DNA of 29,141 nt from CAYVUI01 sp964454745 (GCA_964454745.1 CAYVUI010000056.1:1-29141); one strand, 5' to 3'. Numbered from the stretch's first letter, positions 14,325 through 22,257 are shown. Notes: generated by a model from the sequence alone, not told the origin. Program-made: numbers and translations.

Positions 14325-15911
14325 TTATTGATTTATGAGTCCATGTCTACTTTCAATCGCTCTGATTGCATTTTCGCCGTAAGTGCCGAGTTTCTCTTTA
14401 CGCTGTCTTAACGGTTCAAGAGCACGCGGGTCTCCAATCCTTCTTAAAGCGGACGCCGCTTCCTTGTAAACATTTGGATGTTCATCATCCAGTTTTTGTA
14501 TCAAACCGGGGACAGCGGCCGGGTCTCCGATTTTGCCTAGAATCTTTGCTGCATTCGATCGGATATAAGTATTTTTGTCATTTAGGCTATATATTAAAGG
14601 TCTTACGGATGTTGGATCACAAAAATGGCCTAAAGTTTTCACTGCTTGTTCTCGAACACGTTCATATTTATCATTAATAACAATATCATTTAGAATTCCA
14701 ATCGTTTTTCTATCCTTGAAATCTTCAAAAGTACTTACAATATAATACCGCACCCATTCATTTTCATTTTTATTGAGTTTTTCTATTAATATTGGCAATG
14801 ATTCTGTAATATTCAAATCTTGAACTGCCCTAATTAAGGCATGATTTAAACTTTTTTCTTCGTGCTCAGATAATAGAGAAAGAAGCAAATCCTTGTTATT
14901 TTTTCCTATACCGATTGCCGCGGCCTTTCGGACATGGACATCTTCATCTGAGAGGGACTCAACTAACGCTGTAAGGACACTTGGATCATCTGTTTCCATT
15001 CTGCCCAGGGCTTCAGCCGCCTCTTTTCGATAATGCTGTGAAGGATTTGTTTTTAAAATATCGATAAGCATTGGGATGCTGTCCTTGTGTTTGGCCAGGC
15101 CCAGTGCCCATATCACCGGCCTCGTATGGACACCTTGATCGATCAATTTTTTCATTAAAGGAGCTAATTCAGGCTTGTATGAAAGCAAACTTGTCAGATA
15201 GTATTTACAGCCTATAAAGTGATAATCCTGTGAATCACTTTCTTCAGGTTTTAGTGGGGATGACATGGGGCCAAAGGGATCACGAAATTCTTTTTTGGGG
15301 ACAGGAATGTTAATGATGTATTCAAATAATGGCATAATGATTTCATGTTCCATTTTACCCAAACGCAGTATGCCGAATGTTTTTAGATAGTCTTTCTGTT
15401 TTAAAACCGTCTCCGACAGAAAAAGAACCGCCTCAGATTTTTTTGTATCTTCAAGGATTGTGAAGACCTTTGCGGGCCAATTGGGTTCTAATAATTTACT
15501 TGTATCCATTTCTGTGAAATCAGTTCTCAGGAAAAATTTAATGTTCCGGTCTGGACTATAACCTCTATGCAGTTTGTCTTTATTCAGGGCCTGGTAGTCC
15601 AGATATTCGATCAGTAAATCATAATCGGCATATCGCTGGGGGAATTGCATTCTTTCCAGCAATACGGCGGAGAGTATTTTTTCAAGAGTATCCGTTGACT
15701 TTGTTTTGCTTTCAAGAAAGGCCAGGGCGTCAGTCTGCTTGGCGATTAAATTTGCCAGGGTATAATAATCTTCCCCCTGGACCTGGAGAATCTCATTGAA
15801 CATTTGCCCGGTGGAGAGGCTGGCGTAATCCTTTGTTTCCTCTGCAAACAGAGGAGAAAGAAATGTTGACACTACGAGCCCTAATAAGACAGATGCAGTA
15901 TGTTTCTTCAT
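14325..15911 (-). CDS. Secreted HEAT-repeat protein
   Basis: The product has 528 residues, starting at an ATG preceded by AAGGAAACC. A signal peptide ends near residue 24 (FLSPLFAEE), so it is exported. From about residue 270 to the end it contains at least six HEAT/PBS-lyase-type repeats: RKEAAEALGRM, VHVRKAAAIGIGK, WVRYYIVSTFEDF, RVREQAVKTLGHF, YIRSNAAKILGKIGD, and VYKEAASALRRIGDPRALEP. The N-terminal half is helical without an obvious domain. Such alpha-solenoids bind proteins; no catalytic residues are visible. The gene is AT-rich compared with nadB. It has its own promoter in flank B and is bracketed by the same flanks as the unrelated membrane protein gene at 17399-18082. Confidence 0.85.
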   Translation of the reverse strand: MKKHTASVLLGLVVSTFLSPLFAEETKDYASLSTGQMFNEILQVQGEDYYTLANLIAKQTDALAFLESKTKSTDTLEKILSAVLLERMQFPQRYADYDLLIEYLDYQALNKDKLHRGYSPDRNIKFFLRTDFTEMDTSKLLEPNWPAKVFTILEDTKKSEAVLFLSETVLKQKDYLKTFGILRLGKMEHEIIMPLFEYIINIPVPKKEFRDPFGPMSSPLKPEESDSQDYHFIGCKYYLTSLLSYKPELAPLMKKLIDQGVHTRPVIWALGLAKHKDSIPMLIDILKTNPSQHYRKEAAEALGRMETDDPSVLTALVESLSDEDVHVRKAAAIGIGKNNKDLLLSLLSEHEEKSLNHALIRAVQDLNITESLPILIEKLNKNENEWVRYYIVSTFEDFKDRKTIGILNDIVINDKYERVREQAVKTLGHFCDPTSVRPLIYSLNDKNTYIRSNAAKILGKIGDPAAVPGLIQKLDDEHPNVYKEAASALRRIGDPRALEPLRQRKEKLGTYGENAIRAIESRHGLINQ

Positions 15912-15934
15912 GAGGTTTCCTTATTATAGTTTTT

Positions 15935-15994
15935 CCTCAGTTTTTTATTCCGCATGTATTATACCGATTTGAGGTTTTGGGTCAAGGAAAAAAT
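15935..15994 (-). repeat. Duplicated flank B, copy 1
   Basis: This roughly 60-base block, with CCGCATG, ATTATACCGATTTG and GGTTTTGGGTCAAGG, recurs at 18113-18174 in the same orientation. In both places it directly precedes a minus-strand gene, and the two genes are unrelated. Confidence 0.85.
15958..15985 (-). promoter_or_regulatory. Promoter of the HEAT-repeat gene, in flank B copy 1
   Basis: On the minus strand TTGACC (15985-15980) and TATAAT (15963-15958) are 16 bases apart, about 45 bases upstream of the start. Confidence 0.75.
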
Positions 15995-16008
15995 AAAAGA
16001 AGAATTTA

Positions 16009-16095
16009 ACCGCGAAATGCGCGAAAGGACGCGAAACTGCCTTCAGGCAGGTAAGTATTTGGGTTGCAAACAGGTTTGGGATGCACATGGAACTC
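16009..16095 (+). repeat. Dispersed repeat R1, full copy
   Basis: Runs from ACCGCGAAA through CTTCAGGCAGGTAAGTATT to GCACATGGAACTC. It matches the reverse complement of 44-120 and partly 7154-7178. Confidence 0.75.
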
Positions 16096-16248
16096 ATTTT
16101 TGATTAGCCACAGATGGCACAGATTTTTTATTATAAATGGGCACAGTTGATTACGTGATGATTTGCGATGTAAAGGTTGGCGGGTTTGTAATGGTGGTTT
16201 ATCGAGCCTGTGACTCGACGATGTTGTGCTGGGCGCACAACATCAAGG

Positions 16249-16267
16249 ATACGGTCTTCGACCGAAG
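16249..16267 (+). repeat. Dispersed hairpin repeat R2, copy 4
   Basis: ATACGGTCTTCGACCGAAG, almost the same hairpin as 7096-7117, followed by a T-run. It could also act as a weak terminator. Confidence 0.6.
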
Positions 16268-16314
16268 TTTTTTTTATCAGCATGGGTAAAATGAACAAAG
16301 AATTTTACCCCCTC

Positions 16315-16605
16315 CTACGACTGATTTTCGTCCATATTATCTTCTTGTTTACTTTTCGAGTGTTTATTACGAAGAGCAGAAAGGCCTTCACGGACAACCA
16401 CATAAACAGACCCACAGTAAAATATCAATATCAGTAACAAACAACACGGGAGCACGAAGAGGTAAAAAGGGGATGAAAGCAGTAATCCCCCAAAATATAG
16501 AGAGTCATTATTAAAGATAAGCCCAATTAACGCTATGATTAATCCGAAGCTACAAACAATCAGGAGCAAATAGCAAAACCATTTAAGCTTGATTGTCATA
16601 TTCAT
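16315..16605 (-). CDS. Small membrane protein, unknown
   Basis: The 96-residue product has two strong hydrophobic blocks, at about residues 8-30 (WFCYLLLIVCSFGLIIALIG) and 38-72 (GGLLLSSPFYLFVLPCCLLL onward). The second block may span twice. A charged tail follows, rich in Lys, Ser and Asp (about residues 79-96). I recognise no family. It starts 32 bases after the DUF2284 gene stop on the same strand and so may be its operon partner. No good ribosome-binding site is visible, and the composition is AT-rich, like the other anonymous genes in this block. Confidence 0.6.
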   Translation of the reverse strand: MNMTIKLKWFCYLLLIVCSFGLIIALIGLIFNNDSLYFGGLLLSSPFYLFVLPCCLLLILIFYCGSVYVVVREGLSALRNKHSKSKQEDNMDENQS

Positions 16606-16637
16606 TATCTATCGTCGAATCAAAGATTCCTGGCCCT

Positions 16638-17189
16638 TTATTTTTTGAACAAGAACAGTCCCACGTAGGATACCGTGTCCGGGCCGTTGATGTATGGGAT
16701 GTCGCAGGCCGTTAAGAGGGCGTTGACATCGATGCCATGCGCTTCGACGGATGAGGTCGCTTTTTCGGGGCAGCGGCACTCTAGGCCGGCCGGGTAGGCG
16801 CAGGTTTCGCACACGCTGCAGGCGCCGACATTGAGCGCCAGCAGTTCTTTTGTATCCGTCGAGGACCGGATATCGTTTAAGATCTTCCTGAATGTTTCAT
16901 CGTGGACATCTTTGGCCTTGGTCATTCCTTCAAAATCAAAGGAGTCGGCCAGTTTGCAGACGGTCTGAAATACGACGCCCTCGGAGAAGTGCAGCACTTT
17001 TGCCTTTAGCTGTTCGAAAGTGCCGATGGCGGGCGGGCACATCCAGTTCTTGCCGTAGTTTCCGCATGCATTGCTCTTGCAGAGCTCGCGGAACTGCTTG
17101 GAAAATTGTATGTCTTCGGTTTTGAAGGCGCACGCGGCCGATGCGCCCAATTGCCTGGCTCTTTGTGCGATTTGATTACTGTCTGCCAT
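16638..17189 (-). CDS. DUF2284-family cysteine-rich metal-binding protein
   Basis: The product has 183 residues from the ATG at 17189, with GGAAAGAG upstream; an in-frame ATG at 17216 gives nine more residues. It has two cysteine clusters typical of DUF2284 predicted metal-binding proteins. The first is in the N-terminal third (CKSNACGNYGKNWMCPP). The second is near residues 120-140 (CSVCETCAYPAGLECRCPE). The pattern suits an iron-sulfur cluster or zinc, but the metal is not known. There is no signal peptide, so it is cytoplasmic. Its promoter lies in flank A copy 2, the same upstream block that precedes nadB. A small membrane protein gene follows closely. Confidence 0.82.
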   Translation of the reverse strand: MADSNQIAQRARQLGASAACAFKTEDIQFSKQFRELCKSNACGNYGKNWMCPPAIGTFEQLKAKVLHFSEGVVFQTVCKLADSFDFEGMTKAKDVHDETFRKILNDIRSSTDTKELLALNVGACSVCETCAYPAGLECRCPEKATSSVEAHGIDVNALLTACDIPYINGPDTVSYVGLFLFKK

Positions 17190-17266
17190 GGGTTTCTCTT
17201 TCCATATCTCTTTCATTTCTTCGCGGTGTGCGTTCTTGTTTGGCTTCTCTATCTTGCCAAACGGGA

Positions 17267-17294
17267 ATTATACCGCGCGGGGTGCGGGAGTCAA
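17267..17294 (-). promoter_or_regulatory. Promoter of the DUF2284 gene, in flank A copy 2
   Basis: On the minus strand TTGACT (17294-17289) and TATAAT (17272-17267) are separated by 16 bases, as in copy 1. Confidence 0.75.
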
Positions 17295-17344
17295 AGGGAT
17301 TGATTTTGGGGGGATTGTGGTGTAGAATCTGCTGGAAATAAAGG

Positions 17345-17370
17345 AATCCTGCTTTTGGGGCGGGATTTTT
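17345..17370 (+). terminator. Terminator-like hairpin in flank A copy 2
   Basis: AATCCTGC (17345-17352) pairs with GCGGGATT (17360-17367), followed by five T on the plus strand. It is the same as in copy 1, with one extra loop base. Confidence 0.5.
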
Positions 17371-17383
17371 AAATGTGAAAAAA

Positions 17384-17404
17384 AGGTACCTGACCCCTTT
17401 ATTT
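17384..17404 (+). repeat. GGTACCTGACCCC motif, copy 2
   Basis: Same motif as 14291-14311, preceded by an A-run. It contains the stop codon of the minus-strand membrane protein gene. Confidence 0.6.
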
Positions 17405-18082
17405 CACTTCAAAATTGTATTCCTCCTCCGGCGGCTTTTTAAGGAACATCTTCACTCCTGCCTGGTAAAAGAGAAACGCGACAATAATTGAGCCCAAATA
17501 GACCAGACCTACCAGCCAATCATATTTCGGGAGATATTCATAGTCGGGATGTTTGGGGAGCAAATTGGTTAGAGTTGAAAGAGCCTGCCAGAGAAACAAG
17601 GCTAAAAAACCAAAATAGAGTTTTGCGGCACGGGCACGATTGCTATATTCCATCTGCCCGTGAACGGACAACCACTTTGATAAATATCGTTTCGCCATCA
17701 GGTAAAAGAGCCCTGCTGCAATTATAATCAATGGGGTTGAAAAGTCATGTAAGGATGCTTCAATCAATTGAGCAACCAGGGTTATCAGTAAGCCGGCGAA
17801 AATCCATGCCAGGCATACGCACAATCTGTGTATCCCTTTTGGGGACAATCCTTTCCATAGAATCCAGGCGGAATGTAAGAAATAAAAAGCAAGAAGCGTC
17901 ATTGGTATTGAAAAAATAAAAAGAAAAATGTATTCACGAGGTGATTCATATTCAAAATCTGATATTACGGGGGGCCATATCAAATATAAAGGATACAAGG
18001 CCGCTGCTGAAATCAACAATGCGAGTGCTTTTGTGAGAAGCTGTTTTTTGCCCAAAGGTGCATTTTCAGGAGATTCCGGCAT
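17399..18082 (-). CDS. Multi-pass membrane protein, unknown
   Basis: I place the start at the ATG at 18082, giving 227 residues, because AAAGGG lies just upstream. An ATG at 18097 and a TTG at 18118 are alternatives. About six hydrophobic segments are visible, the first LLTKALALLISAAALYPLYL and the last WLVGLVYLGSIIVAFLFYQA, with short charged loops and a Glu/Lys-rich tail. I recognise no family and see no catalytic motif. The gene is AT-rich. It is framed by flank B upstream and flank A downstream, as is the unrelated HEAT-repeat gene, and its stop codon lies inside flank A. Confidence 0.75.
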   Translation of the reverse strand: MPESPENAPLGKKQLLTKALALLISAAALYPLYLIWPPVISDFEYESPREYIFLFIFSIPMTLLAFYFLHSAWILWKGLSPKGIHRLCVCLAWIFAGLLITLVAQLIEASLHDFSTPLIIIAAGLFYLMAKRYLSKWLSVHGQMEYSNRARAAKLYFGFLALFLWQALSTLTNLLPKHPDYEYLPKYDWLVGLVYLGSIIVAFLFYQAGVKMFLKKPPEEEYNFEVK

Positions 18083-18112
18083 TACGGTCCCTTTCATTCC
18101 ATACGATGGAGG

Positions 18113-18174
18113 CCTCAATTATTTTTACTCCGCATGAATTATACCGATTTGCGGTTTTGGGTCAAGGGAAAAAT
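18113..18174 (-). repeat. Duplicated flank B, copy 2
   Basis: The counterpart of 15935-15994, with only a few substitutions and small gaps. It precedes the membrane protein gene. Confidence 0.85.
18138..18165 (-). promoter_or_regulatory. Promoter of the membrane protein gene, in flank B copy 2
   Basis: On the minus strand TTGACC (18165-18160) and TATAAT (18143-18138) are separated by 16 bases. Confidence 0.75.
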
Positions 18175-18223
18175 GAATCGGCGTGGAAATGGCGGTCATC
18201 GCATACCCTGGTTTTCAAAATCG

Positions 18224-19699
18224 TTACTGTCCCTGTTGTTTACGGGGTGAAGGTTGGATTTTGGTGGAGTATTTTACTTCGACGGCGGTGTTGGGCTGCA
18301 CGTTTTTGAGGTGCTGTTTTGTGCCGTCGGGCCAGAGGATGTCCAGCTGGACCGGGTCTTTGTGGGTGCCGAGGCCGAAATGGAGGACGGGGCTGTTCTG
18401 GCTGCCCTGGCCGGTGCCGGCTTCGACCTGCCGGGTGAGGACTTGGCCGTTTAACGGGATGCGTACCTGGGCGCCGATGGCAAGGGTGTTGACATGGTTC
18501 GGATCGCCCCGGAGGCGGACGGTGAGCCAGCGGTTTTCGCAGCCGCTGTTGACGAAGAGTTTGCCGTCTGTGAGGAGGTCAAGGTCGCCGTCGCGGTCGA
18601 AATCCGCCCAGGCACCCTGGTAGGTGGGGCCGAGTTTTTCAAGGCCGGCGTCCTGGGTGACATCGGAAAAACGGCCGTGGCCGTCGTTGGCGAAAAGGAC
18701 GGGGTGGTTTTTCTTGCCGAATGAGGCGGTGGCGTAGACGGTGGTGAAGTAGAGGTCGATATCCCCGTCATTGTCGTAGTCCCCGGCGGCACACGAGGCA
18801 TAGGATTCCTGGTAGAATACGCCCCGGGGACCGAGCGAGGTAAAGGTGTAGTTTTTTTCAGGACCGGCGTTTTGCAGGAACCGGGACTGCGGCTGGTTGC
18901 CCCTTGAATCGCGGTGGGCGAAATTGCCGGCGAAGAGGTCGAAGTATCCGTCGTTGTTGAAGTCGGCCCAGCAGGCGGAAATGGAGTGTGCGCCTCGAAA
19001 GCCTTTTGAGGTTGCAACGGCGTTGTAGTGTTCGGCTTTGTCGGTGAAGGAGCCTTTGCCGTCGTTGATGAGCAGCAGGTTGGGTTGCAGGCGGTAATTG
19101 GAGATATAGATGTCGATGTCGCCGTCCTGGTCGAAATCGCAGGCGGTAACGCCGCGGGCGCGGTATTTTGTGTTGTGGATCTCGAGGGAGAAGCTTTTGC
19201 CGGCGCGGTTGAGCAGCAAAAAATCGGGGTAGGTCAGACCGGCTTTGTAGTCTTCATAACCGGTGGTATAAATGTCCGCAAAGCCGTCGTTGTTAAAGTC
19301 GGCGCAGCAGGCGGCCAGCGAGATGGACTTGGGGAATTCGGGCAGGTCGATTTTGGTAAAGGCGGCAGCGTTTTGGTTCTTAAGGAGCCGCTTTTTCGTG
19401 TAGGAGTAAATATCGACCCAGCCGTCATTGTCGAAATCCGCGGCGATGCCCCGCCCGGGGACTTTGAGCTTGCGGAAGCTCTTGCCTTTTTCGTTGAACC
19501 AGATGGCCCCGCCGGTGTAGAGGTCTATCCAGTTGTCGTTGTTGAAGTCCGCCCAGGCGGCCGGTTGATTGCCCGGCTTTAGCCCGAGCCGGGCGGTTTG
19601 GTCTGTAAAGCGGCAGGAAGGTTTTGCGCGGCTGCCGGCAAGGCAAACCGCGGGAACGAACAGCAGCAGGAACAGGATTTTAAGACGAATCCGGAGCAT
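18224..19699 (-). CDS. Secreted FG-GAP/VCBS and ASPIC-UnbV protein
   Basis: The product has 491 residues from the ATG at 19699; a GTG lies one codon upstream. A signal peptide covers about residues 1-22 (LFLLLFVPAVCLAGS). At least seven FG-GAP/VCBS repeats follow, with calcium-loop motifs such as ADFNNDNWIDLY, ADFDNDGWVDIY, ADFNNDGFADIY, CDFDQDGDIDIY, ADFNNDGYFDLF, GDYDNDGDIDLY and ADFDRDGDLDLL, consistent with a seven-bladed beta-propeller. The last quarter (NRWLTVRLRG to LDILWPDGTKQHLKNV) matches the ASPIC/UnbV domain that closes CRTAC1-like proteins. These are extracellular or periplasmic proteins, often linked to adhesion or polymer binding; the ligand is unknown. The tail is basic and Gln-rich, with no PEP-CTERM signal. 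Confidence 0.92.
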   Translation of the reverse strand: MLRIRLKILFLLLFVPAVCLAGSRAKPSCRFTDQTARLGLKPGNQPAAWADFNNDNWIDLYTGGAIWFNEKGKSFRKLKVPGRGIAADFDNDGWVDIYSYTKKRLLKNQNAAAFTKIDLPEFPKSISLAACCADFNNDGFADIYTTGYEDYKAGLTYPDFLLLNRAGKSFSLEIHNTKYRARGVTACDFDQDGDIDIYISNYRLQPNLLLINDGKGSFTDKAEHYNAVATSKGFRGAHSISACWADFNNDGYFDLFAGNFAHRDSRGNQPQSRFLQNAGPEKNYTFTSLGPRGVFYQESYASCAAGDYDNDGDIDLYFTTVYATASFGKKNHPVLFANDGHGRFSDVTQDAGLEKLGPTYQGAWADFDRDGDLDLLTDGKLFVNSGCENRWLTVRLRGDPNHVNTLAIGAQVRIPLNGQVLTRQVEAGTGQGSQNSPVLHFGLGTHKDPVQLDILWPDGTKQHLKNVQPNTAVEVKYSTKIQPSPRKQQGQ

Positions 19700-19811
19700 C
19701 ACTTTTTATTCTACCGGTCGATGGATGAGAGTAAAGATAATTACATTTTGTCAGGGGCTTTAATATTTTCATGCATAACGCTGATCGGGGGTGTAAGCCG
19801 CCTGGGTCATT

Positions 19812-19847
19812 AAAAAAGGACAGCGAGGGTAGAATCCCCCGCTGTCC
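19812..19847 (-). terminator. Terminator of the second PEP-CTERM gene
   Basis: GGACAGCG (19818-19825) pairs with CGCTGTCC (19840-19847), with an extra GGG/CCC extension. On the minus strand the stem is followed by six T. Confidence 0.8.
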
Positions 19848-19877
19848 CGGCTGTGTTTGCGTGGTGACTGATTTTGA

Positions 19878-20591
19878 TTATTTTCGCCGGCGGACAAATG
19901 CCATTGCCCCGATGGCAAACAGGGACATCGTTGCCGGTTCGGGTACGATGTTGATCTGGTAGTCTTCCACTTCGCCCTGGTTGAGCAGGCCGTACGGTCC
20001 AAATCCCGCGTTGGGGATTGAAGTGTTGCAGACAACTCTTGCACGCAGCCATGTTGTGCCGACCATATCTTCTGTGAATGTCTTCTGGGCATAGTGGAAC
20101 ATCTGCAAAGGCGCGTCCGGGTTCGGTACAACGCCATGCTGATCGAGGTAGCTCATGTAATCGGTTTTGGGGATGAAAGTGCCGCCTTTGTCCCAGGTGA
20201 ACGCGGTAAGCAATTCGCTTGCCCCGTCCCATTGATCGTTGCCGTCGTAATCAATCCAGGCTCTGAGCTGATCGTTGCTGTGCCTGCCGTAGCCAGCTCT
20301 TTGGAAATCGAACTGGAAAATTATTACTTGCCCGACCGGGATGTCCTCGTGGCCGAATGTCAGGCCGCCGTCGATGGACCACTTTACGCCGTCGTTGATC
20401 GAGGGATCGTACGGGCCGGTTTCCTTGTCCCAGTTTTCGCCAAGCCGCTGCCATTCGCCGGACTTATGATTCGCGATGTCATAGTCTTGCGCATTGCCGT
20501 AATCGTACAGTGTCGCGCTGGCGATGGAGGCCAGTTGTGTGATTGCTAAAATACATACTGCTATGGTTGTGATGTTTCGTGTCTTTTTCAT
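19878..20591 (-). CDS. PEP-CTERM protein with GEVEDY motif
   Basis: The product has 237 residues, starting at an ATG preceded by GGAGAGAG. The N-terminus is a signal peptide ending near ASIASA. The body begins YDYGNAQDYDIAN. It ends with QGEVEDYQINI, the GEVEDY block found in a family of secreted proteins from planctomycetes and relatives. The tail VPEPATMSLFAIGAMAFVRR plus RK is a PEP-CTERM exosortase signal. Between them is a beta-sandwich-like region with many aromatic residues and the conserved-looking RAWIDYDGNDQWD stretch, probably a calcium-binding loop. A surface or matrix location is expected. It has its own terminator and no partner gene. Confidence 0.9.
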   Translation of the reverse strand: MKKTRNITTIAVCILAITQLASIASATLYDYGNAQDYDIANHKSGEWQRLGENWDKETGPYDPSINDGVKWSIDGGLTFGHEDIPVGQVIIFQFDFQRAGYGRHSNDQLRAWIDYDGNDQWDGASELLTAFTWDKGGTFIPKTDYMSYLDQHGVVPNPDAPLQMFHYAQKTFTEDMVGTTWLRARVVCNTSIPNAGFGPYGLLNQGEVEDYQINIVPEPATMSLFAIGAMAFVRRRK

Positions 20592-20932
20592 CTTCTCTCT
20601 CCAGTTTCTTAATTTATACTTGTACTTATATTTTCTCCGTTAAATTACCTGGTGGGATATTTCCGTTACCCCCCGCTTGCTCCTGATGTCTCAGTATAGC
20701 AAAACAGGGCTGTATCGAGTGGGGTTTCAATGGAAATGTCCTATATTTCTCAGTTTGTCCAATTTAACAATTTTGCCCTGAAATCTTATCGGACCAGTGG
20801 GGAAAATTTTTTCATTAAAAAGAGGTAAAATTGGGCTTAAATTAGGGCAATACGAGAGATCGCGAACAAAAGGGGATAAAAAGAGGTATAAAAGCAGCGT
20901 AAATATGTGTTTTTTTAGCTGGGAATGCGATT
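20592..20932. other. Divergent intergenic region
   Basis: AT-rich DNA between the minus-strand PEP-CTERM gene and the plus-strand msrB. I see no strong promoter match for either gene, though TATAAA-like sequences occur near 20620 (minus) and 20886 (plus). An ORF at 20797-20997 runs into msrB in another frame and looks spurious. Confidence 0.5.
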
Positions 20933-21475
20933 ATGAAAAAATTTGGCGTTTTTACGGTGTTATGTATCGCAATTGGATTGTTTATTTGCGGCTGTGATGA
21001 AAAAGAACCCGAGGCTGCCCCGGCGGCTTCTGAGGTCTCCGTCCAGCCGGAGGATATAAAAATGGAATACAAGGTCGAAAAAACCCCCCAGGAGTGGAAA
21101 GAGATTCTGACGGACGAGCAGTACCGGATTTTGCGGAAAAAGGGCACTGAACGTGCGTTTACAGGCCAATATCACGATTCCAAGGAAGAAGGGACGTATA
21201 CCTGTGCCGGGTGCGGGCAGGAGCTGTTCTCGTCGGAGACAAAGTTTGACTCCGGCACCGGCTGGCCGAGCTATTATGCCCCGTACGAGGATGGGCACAT
21301 CGAGGAAAAGCCGGACAATTCGCTGTTTATGAAGCGTACGGAGGTTTTGTGTTCGCGGTGCGGTGGGCACCTTGGGCATGTGTTCAATGACGGACCCAGG
21401 CCGACGGGACTGCGGTATTGTATCAACTCGGCGGCGCTGGATTTCGAACCGGCCGAGGAAGAAAAACCAGAGTGA
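20933..21475 (+). CDS. msrB: Lipid-anchored peptide-methionine (R)-S-oxide reductase
   Basis: The 180-residue product is MsrB, which reduces methionine-R-sulfoxide in proteins. The N-terminus is a lipoprotein signal (MKKFGVFTVLCIAIGLFICG) with the lipidated cysteine at 21, followed by an acidic, Ala/Pro-rich linker. The catalytic domain spans about residues 48-172. Two CxxC pairs (C91/C94 and C140/C143) bind the structural zinc. GTGWPSYY at 108-115, HLGHVFNDGP at 146-155, and the active-site RYCINSAAL with Cys163 are present. I see no clear resolving cysteine apart from the zinc ligands, so thioredoxin-type recycling is uncertain. Lipid anchoring implies repair of envelope proteins. It ends nine bases before the convergent gene at 21485. 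Confidence 0.92.
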   Translation: MKKFGVFTVLCIAIGLFICGCDEKEPEAAPAASEVSVQPEDIKMEYKVEKTPQEWKEILTDEQYRILRKKGTERAFTGQYHDSKEEGTYTCAGCGQELFSSETKFDSGTGWPSYYAPYEDGHIEEKPDNSLFMKRTEVLCSRCGGHLGHVFNDGPRPTGLRYCINSAALDFEPAEEEKPE

Positions 21476-21484
21476 TTGTGTCCG

Positions 21485-22246
21485 CTATTCCGCCCAGTGG
21501 CGGACAGTTGCGTTTGCGCGGGAGATAACCAAATCCGCAAGCCGGGGCGTATTGTCGGATTTGACGGGGTAATCCACGTCGAGGATTTCGATAAATGCGG
21601 CGGTGTAATCCTTGAGGATTCCGGTCAGGTGGATGACCTGGTCGTCTCGGTTCATTTCAAGTGAGACTTTGTGGCCGATGTAGGGTTCCAGTAGGGGTTC
21701 ATAGGTGGTGGCGACCGAGCCTGCAATTTCGGATTTTACCTGGTGGATGTATTTTTCCTGGCCGGACATGACAGCGCCTGCCGGTCCGCGGGTTTTGGCG
21801 ACGTTGATCAGGACGTTGACGACTTCGAGAATGGAGTCGCGTACGGATTTGAGGATATTCCCTGTTTTCCGGAGGGATTTTCGCAGGATTCCCGGATGAT
21901 AGACCTTTTTGAGCTGGCGGTCTCGGGCTTTTTTGGCCTTATCGTCGAGCTGGTCGTGGAAGCGGAGCAGGGCCTGCATGCCGGGGTATTCGTTTTTATA
22001 GAAGATGAAGCTGGATTCGAGGCGGCTGGGCGGGAGGATCTTTTTTTCGGTATAGACCAGTTCGAGGCCGGTTGTGGCGACTTTGAGCGTGCCCTGGACG
22101 GGCGGGCCCTGCTTGAGCTCGAGGGTGACGTTGTCTTTGCGGAAGGAGAGCAGGCATTTGTCGCGGGAGATGCTGCGGATGATGGCGGCGACGAGGGTGA
22201 CGATCAGGATGAAGATCAGCGTTAGTGTCAGCGGATCTATGGTCAT
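21485..22246 (-). CDS. Membrane-anchored protein, unknown
   Basis: The product has 253 residues from the ATG at 22246, which follows AGAGGG; the ORF runs 12 codons further upstream and would then overlap the methyltransferase gene. A single N-terminal transmembrane helix (LTLTLIFILIVTLVAAII) is followed by a soluble region with LELKQGPPVQGTLKVATTGL, then a basic helical stretch (about residues 98-150), then a beta-rich end (IYIGHKVSLEM-like and IHLTGILKDYTAAFIEI). The latter recalls SH3-like barrels, but I cannot assign a family. It follows the methyltransferase gene by 11 bases on the same strand, so they are very likely an operon. A membrane-linked scaffold role is speculation. Confidence 0.75.
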   Translation of the reverse strand: MTIDPLTLTLIFILIVTLVAAIIRSISRDKCLLSFRKDNVTLELKQGPPVQGTLKVATTGLELVYTEKKILPPSRLESSFIFYKNEYPGMQALLRFHDQLDDKAKKARDRQLKKVYHPGILRKSLRKTGNILKSVRDSILEVVNVLINVAKTRGPAGAVMSGQEKYIHQVKSEIAGSVATTYEPLLEPYIGHKVSLEMNRDDQVIHLTGILKDYTAAFIEILDVDYPVKSDNTPRLADLVISRANATVRHWAE

Positions 22247-22257
22247 ATTTTGCCCTC

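Larger units (their letters stand above)
15912..16314. other. Intergenic region with flank B copy 1 and dispersed repeats
   Basis: From left to right: flank B copy 1 with the HEAT gene promoter, a full R1 repeat (16009-16095), a CCACAGATGGCACAGATTT-type block, hairpins near 16204-16218 (CGAG...CTCG) and 16223-16242 (GTTGTG...CACAAC), and an R2 hairpin. No gene is supported. Confidence 0.65.
17229..17405 (-). repeat. Duplicated flank A, copy 2
   Basis: The counterpart of 14138-14311, with the same promoter, hairpin and GGTACC motif. The stop codon of the membrane protein gene (17399-17401) lies inside this copy, within the CCCTTTATTT part, so the repeat abuts or overlaps the cargo gene. Confidence 0.9.

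Noticed and set aside
14138..18174. Integron cassette array
   Set aside because: No integrase gene and no attC-like site is seen, and the flanks carry ordinary promoters. The cassette-like arrangement is reported as a finding without this label.
19028..19582. Long plus-strand ORF antisense to the FG-GAP gene
   Set aside because: Its valine- and glycine-rich repeats are the shadow of the calcium-loop repeats on the minus strand.
20797..20997. Plus-strand ORF of 66 residues before msrB
   Set aside because: It overlaps the msrB start in a different frame, is Lys-rich from AT-rich DNA, and has no ribosome-binding site.
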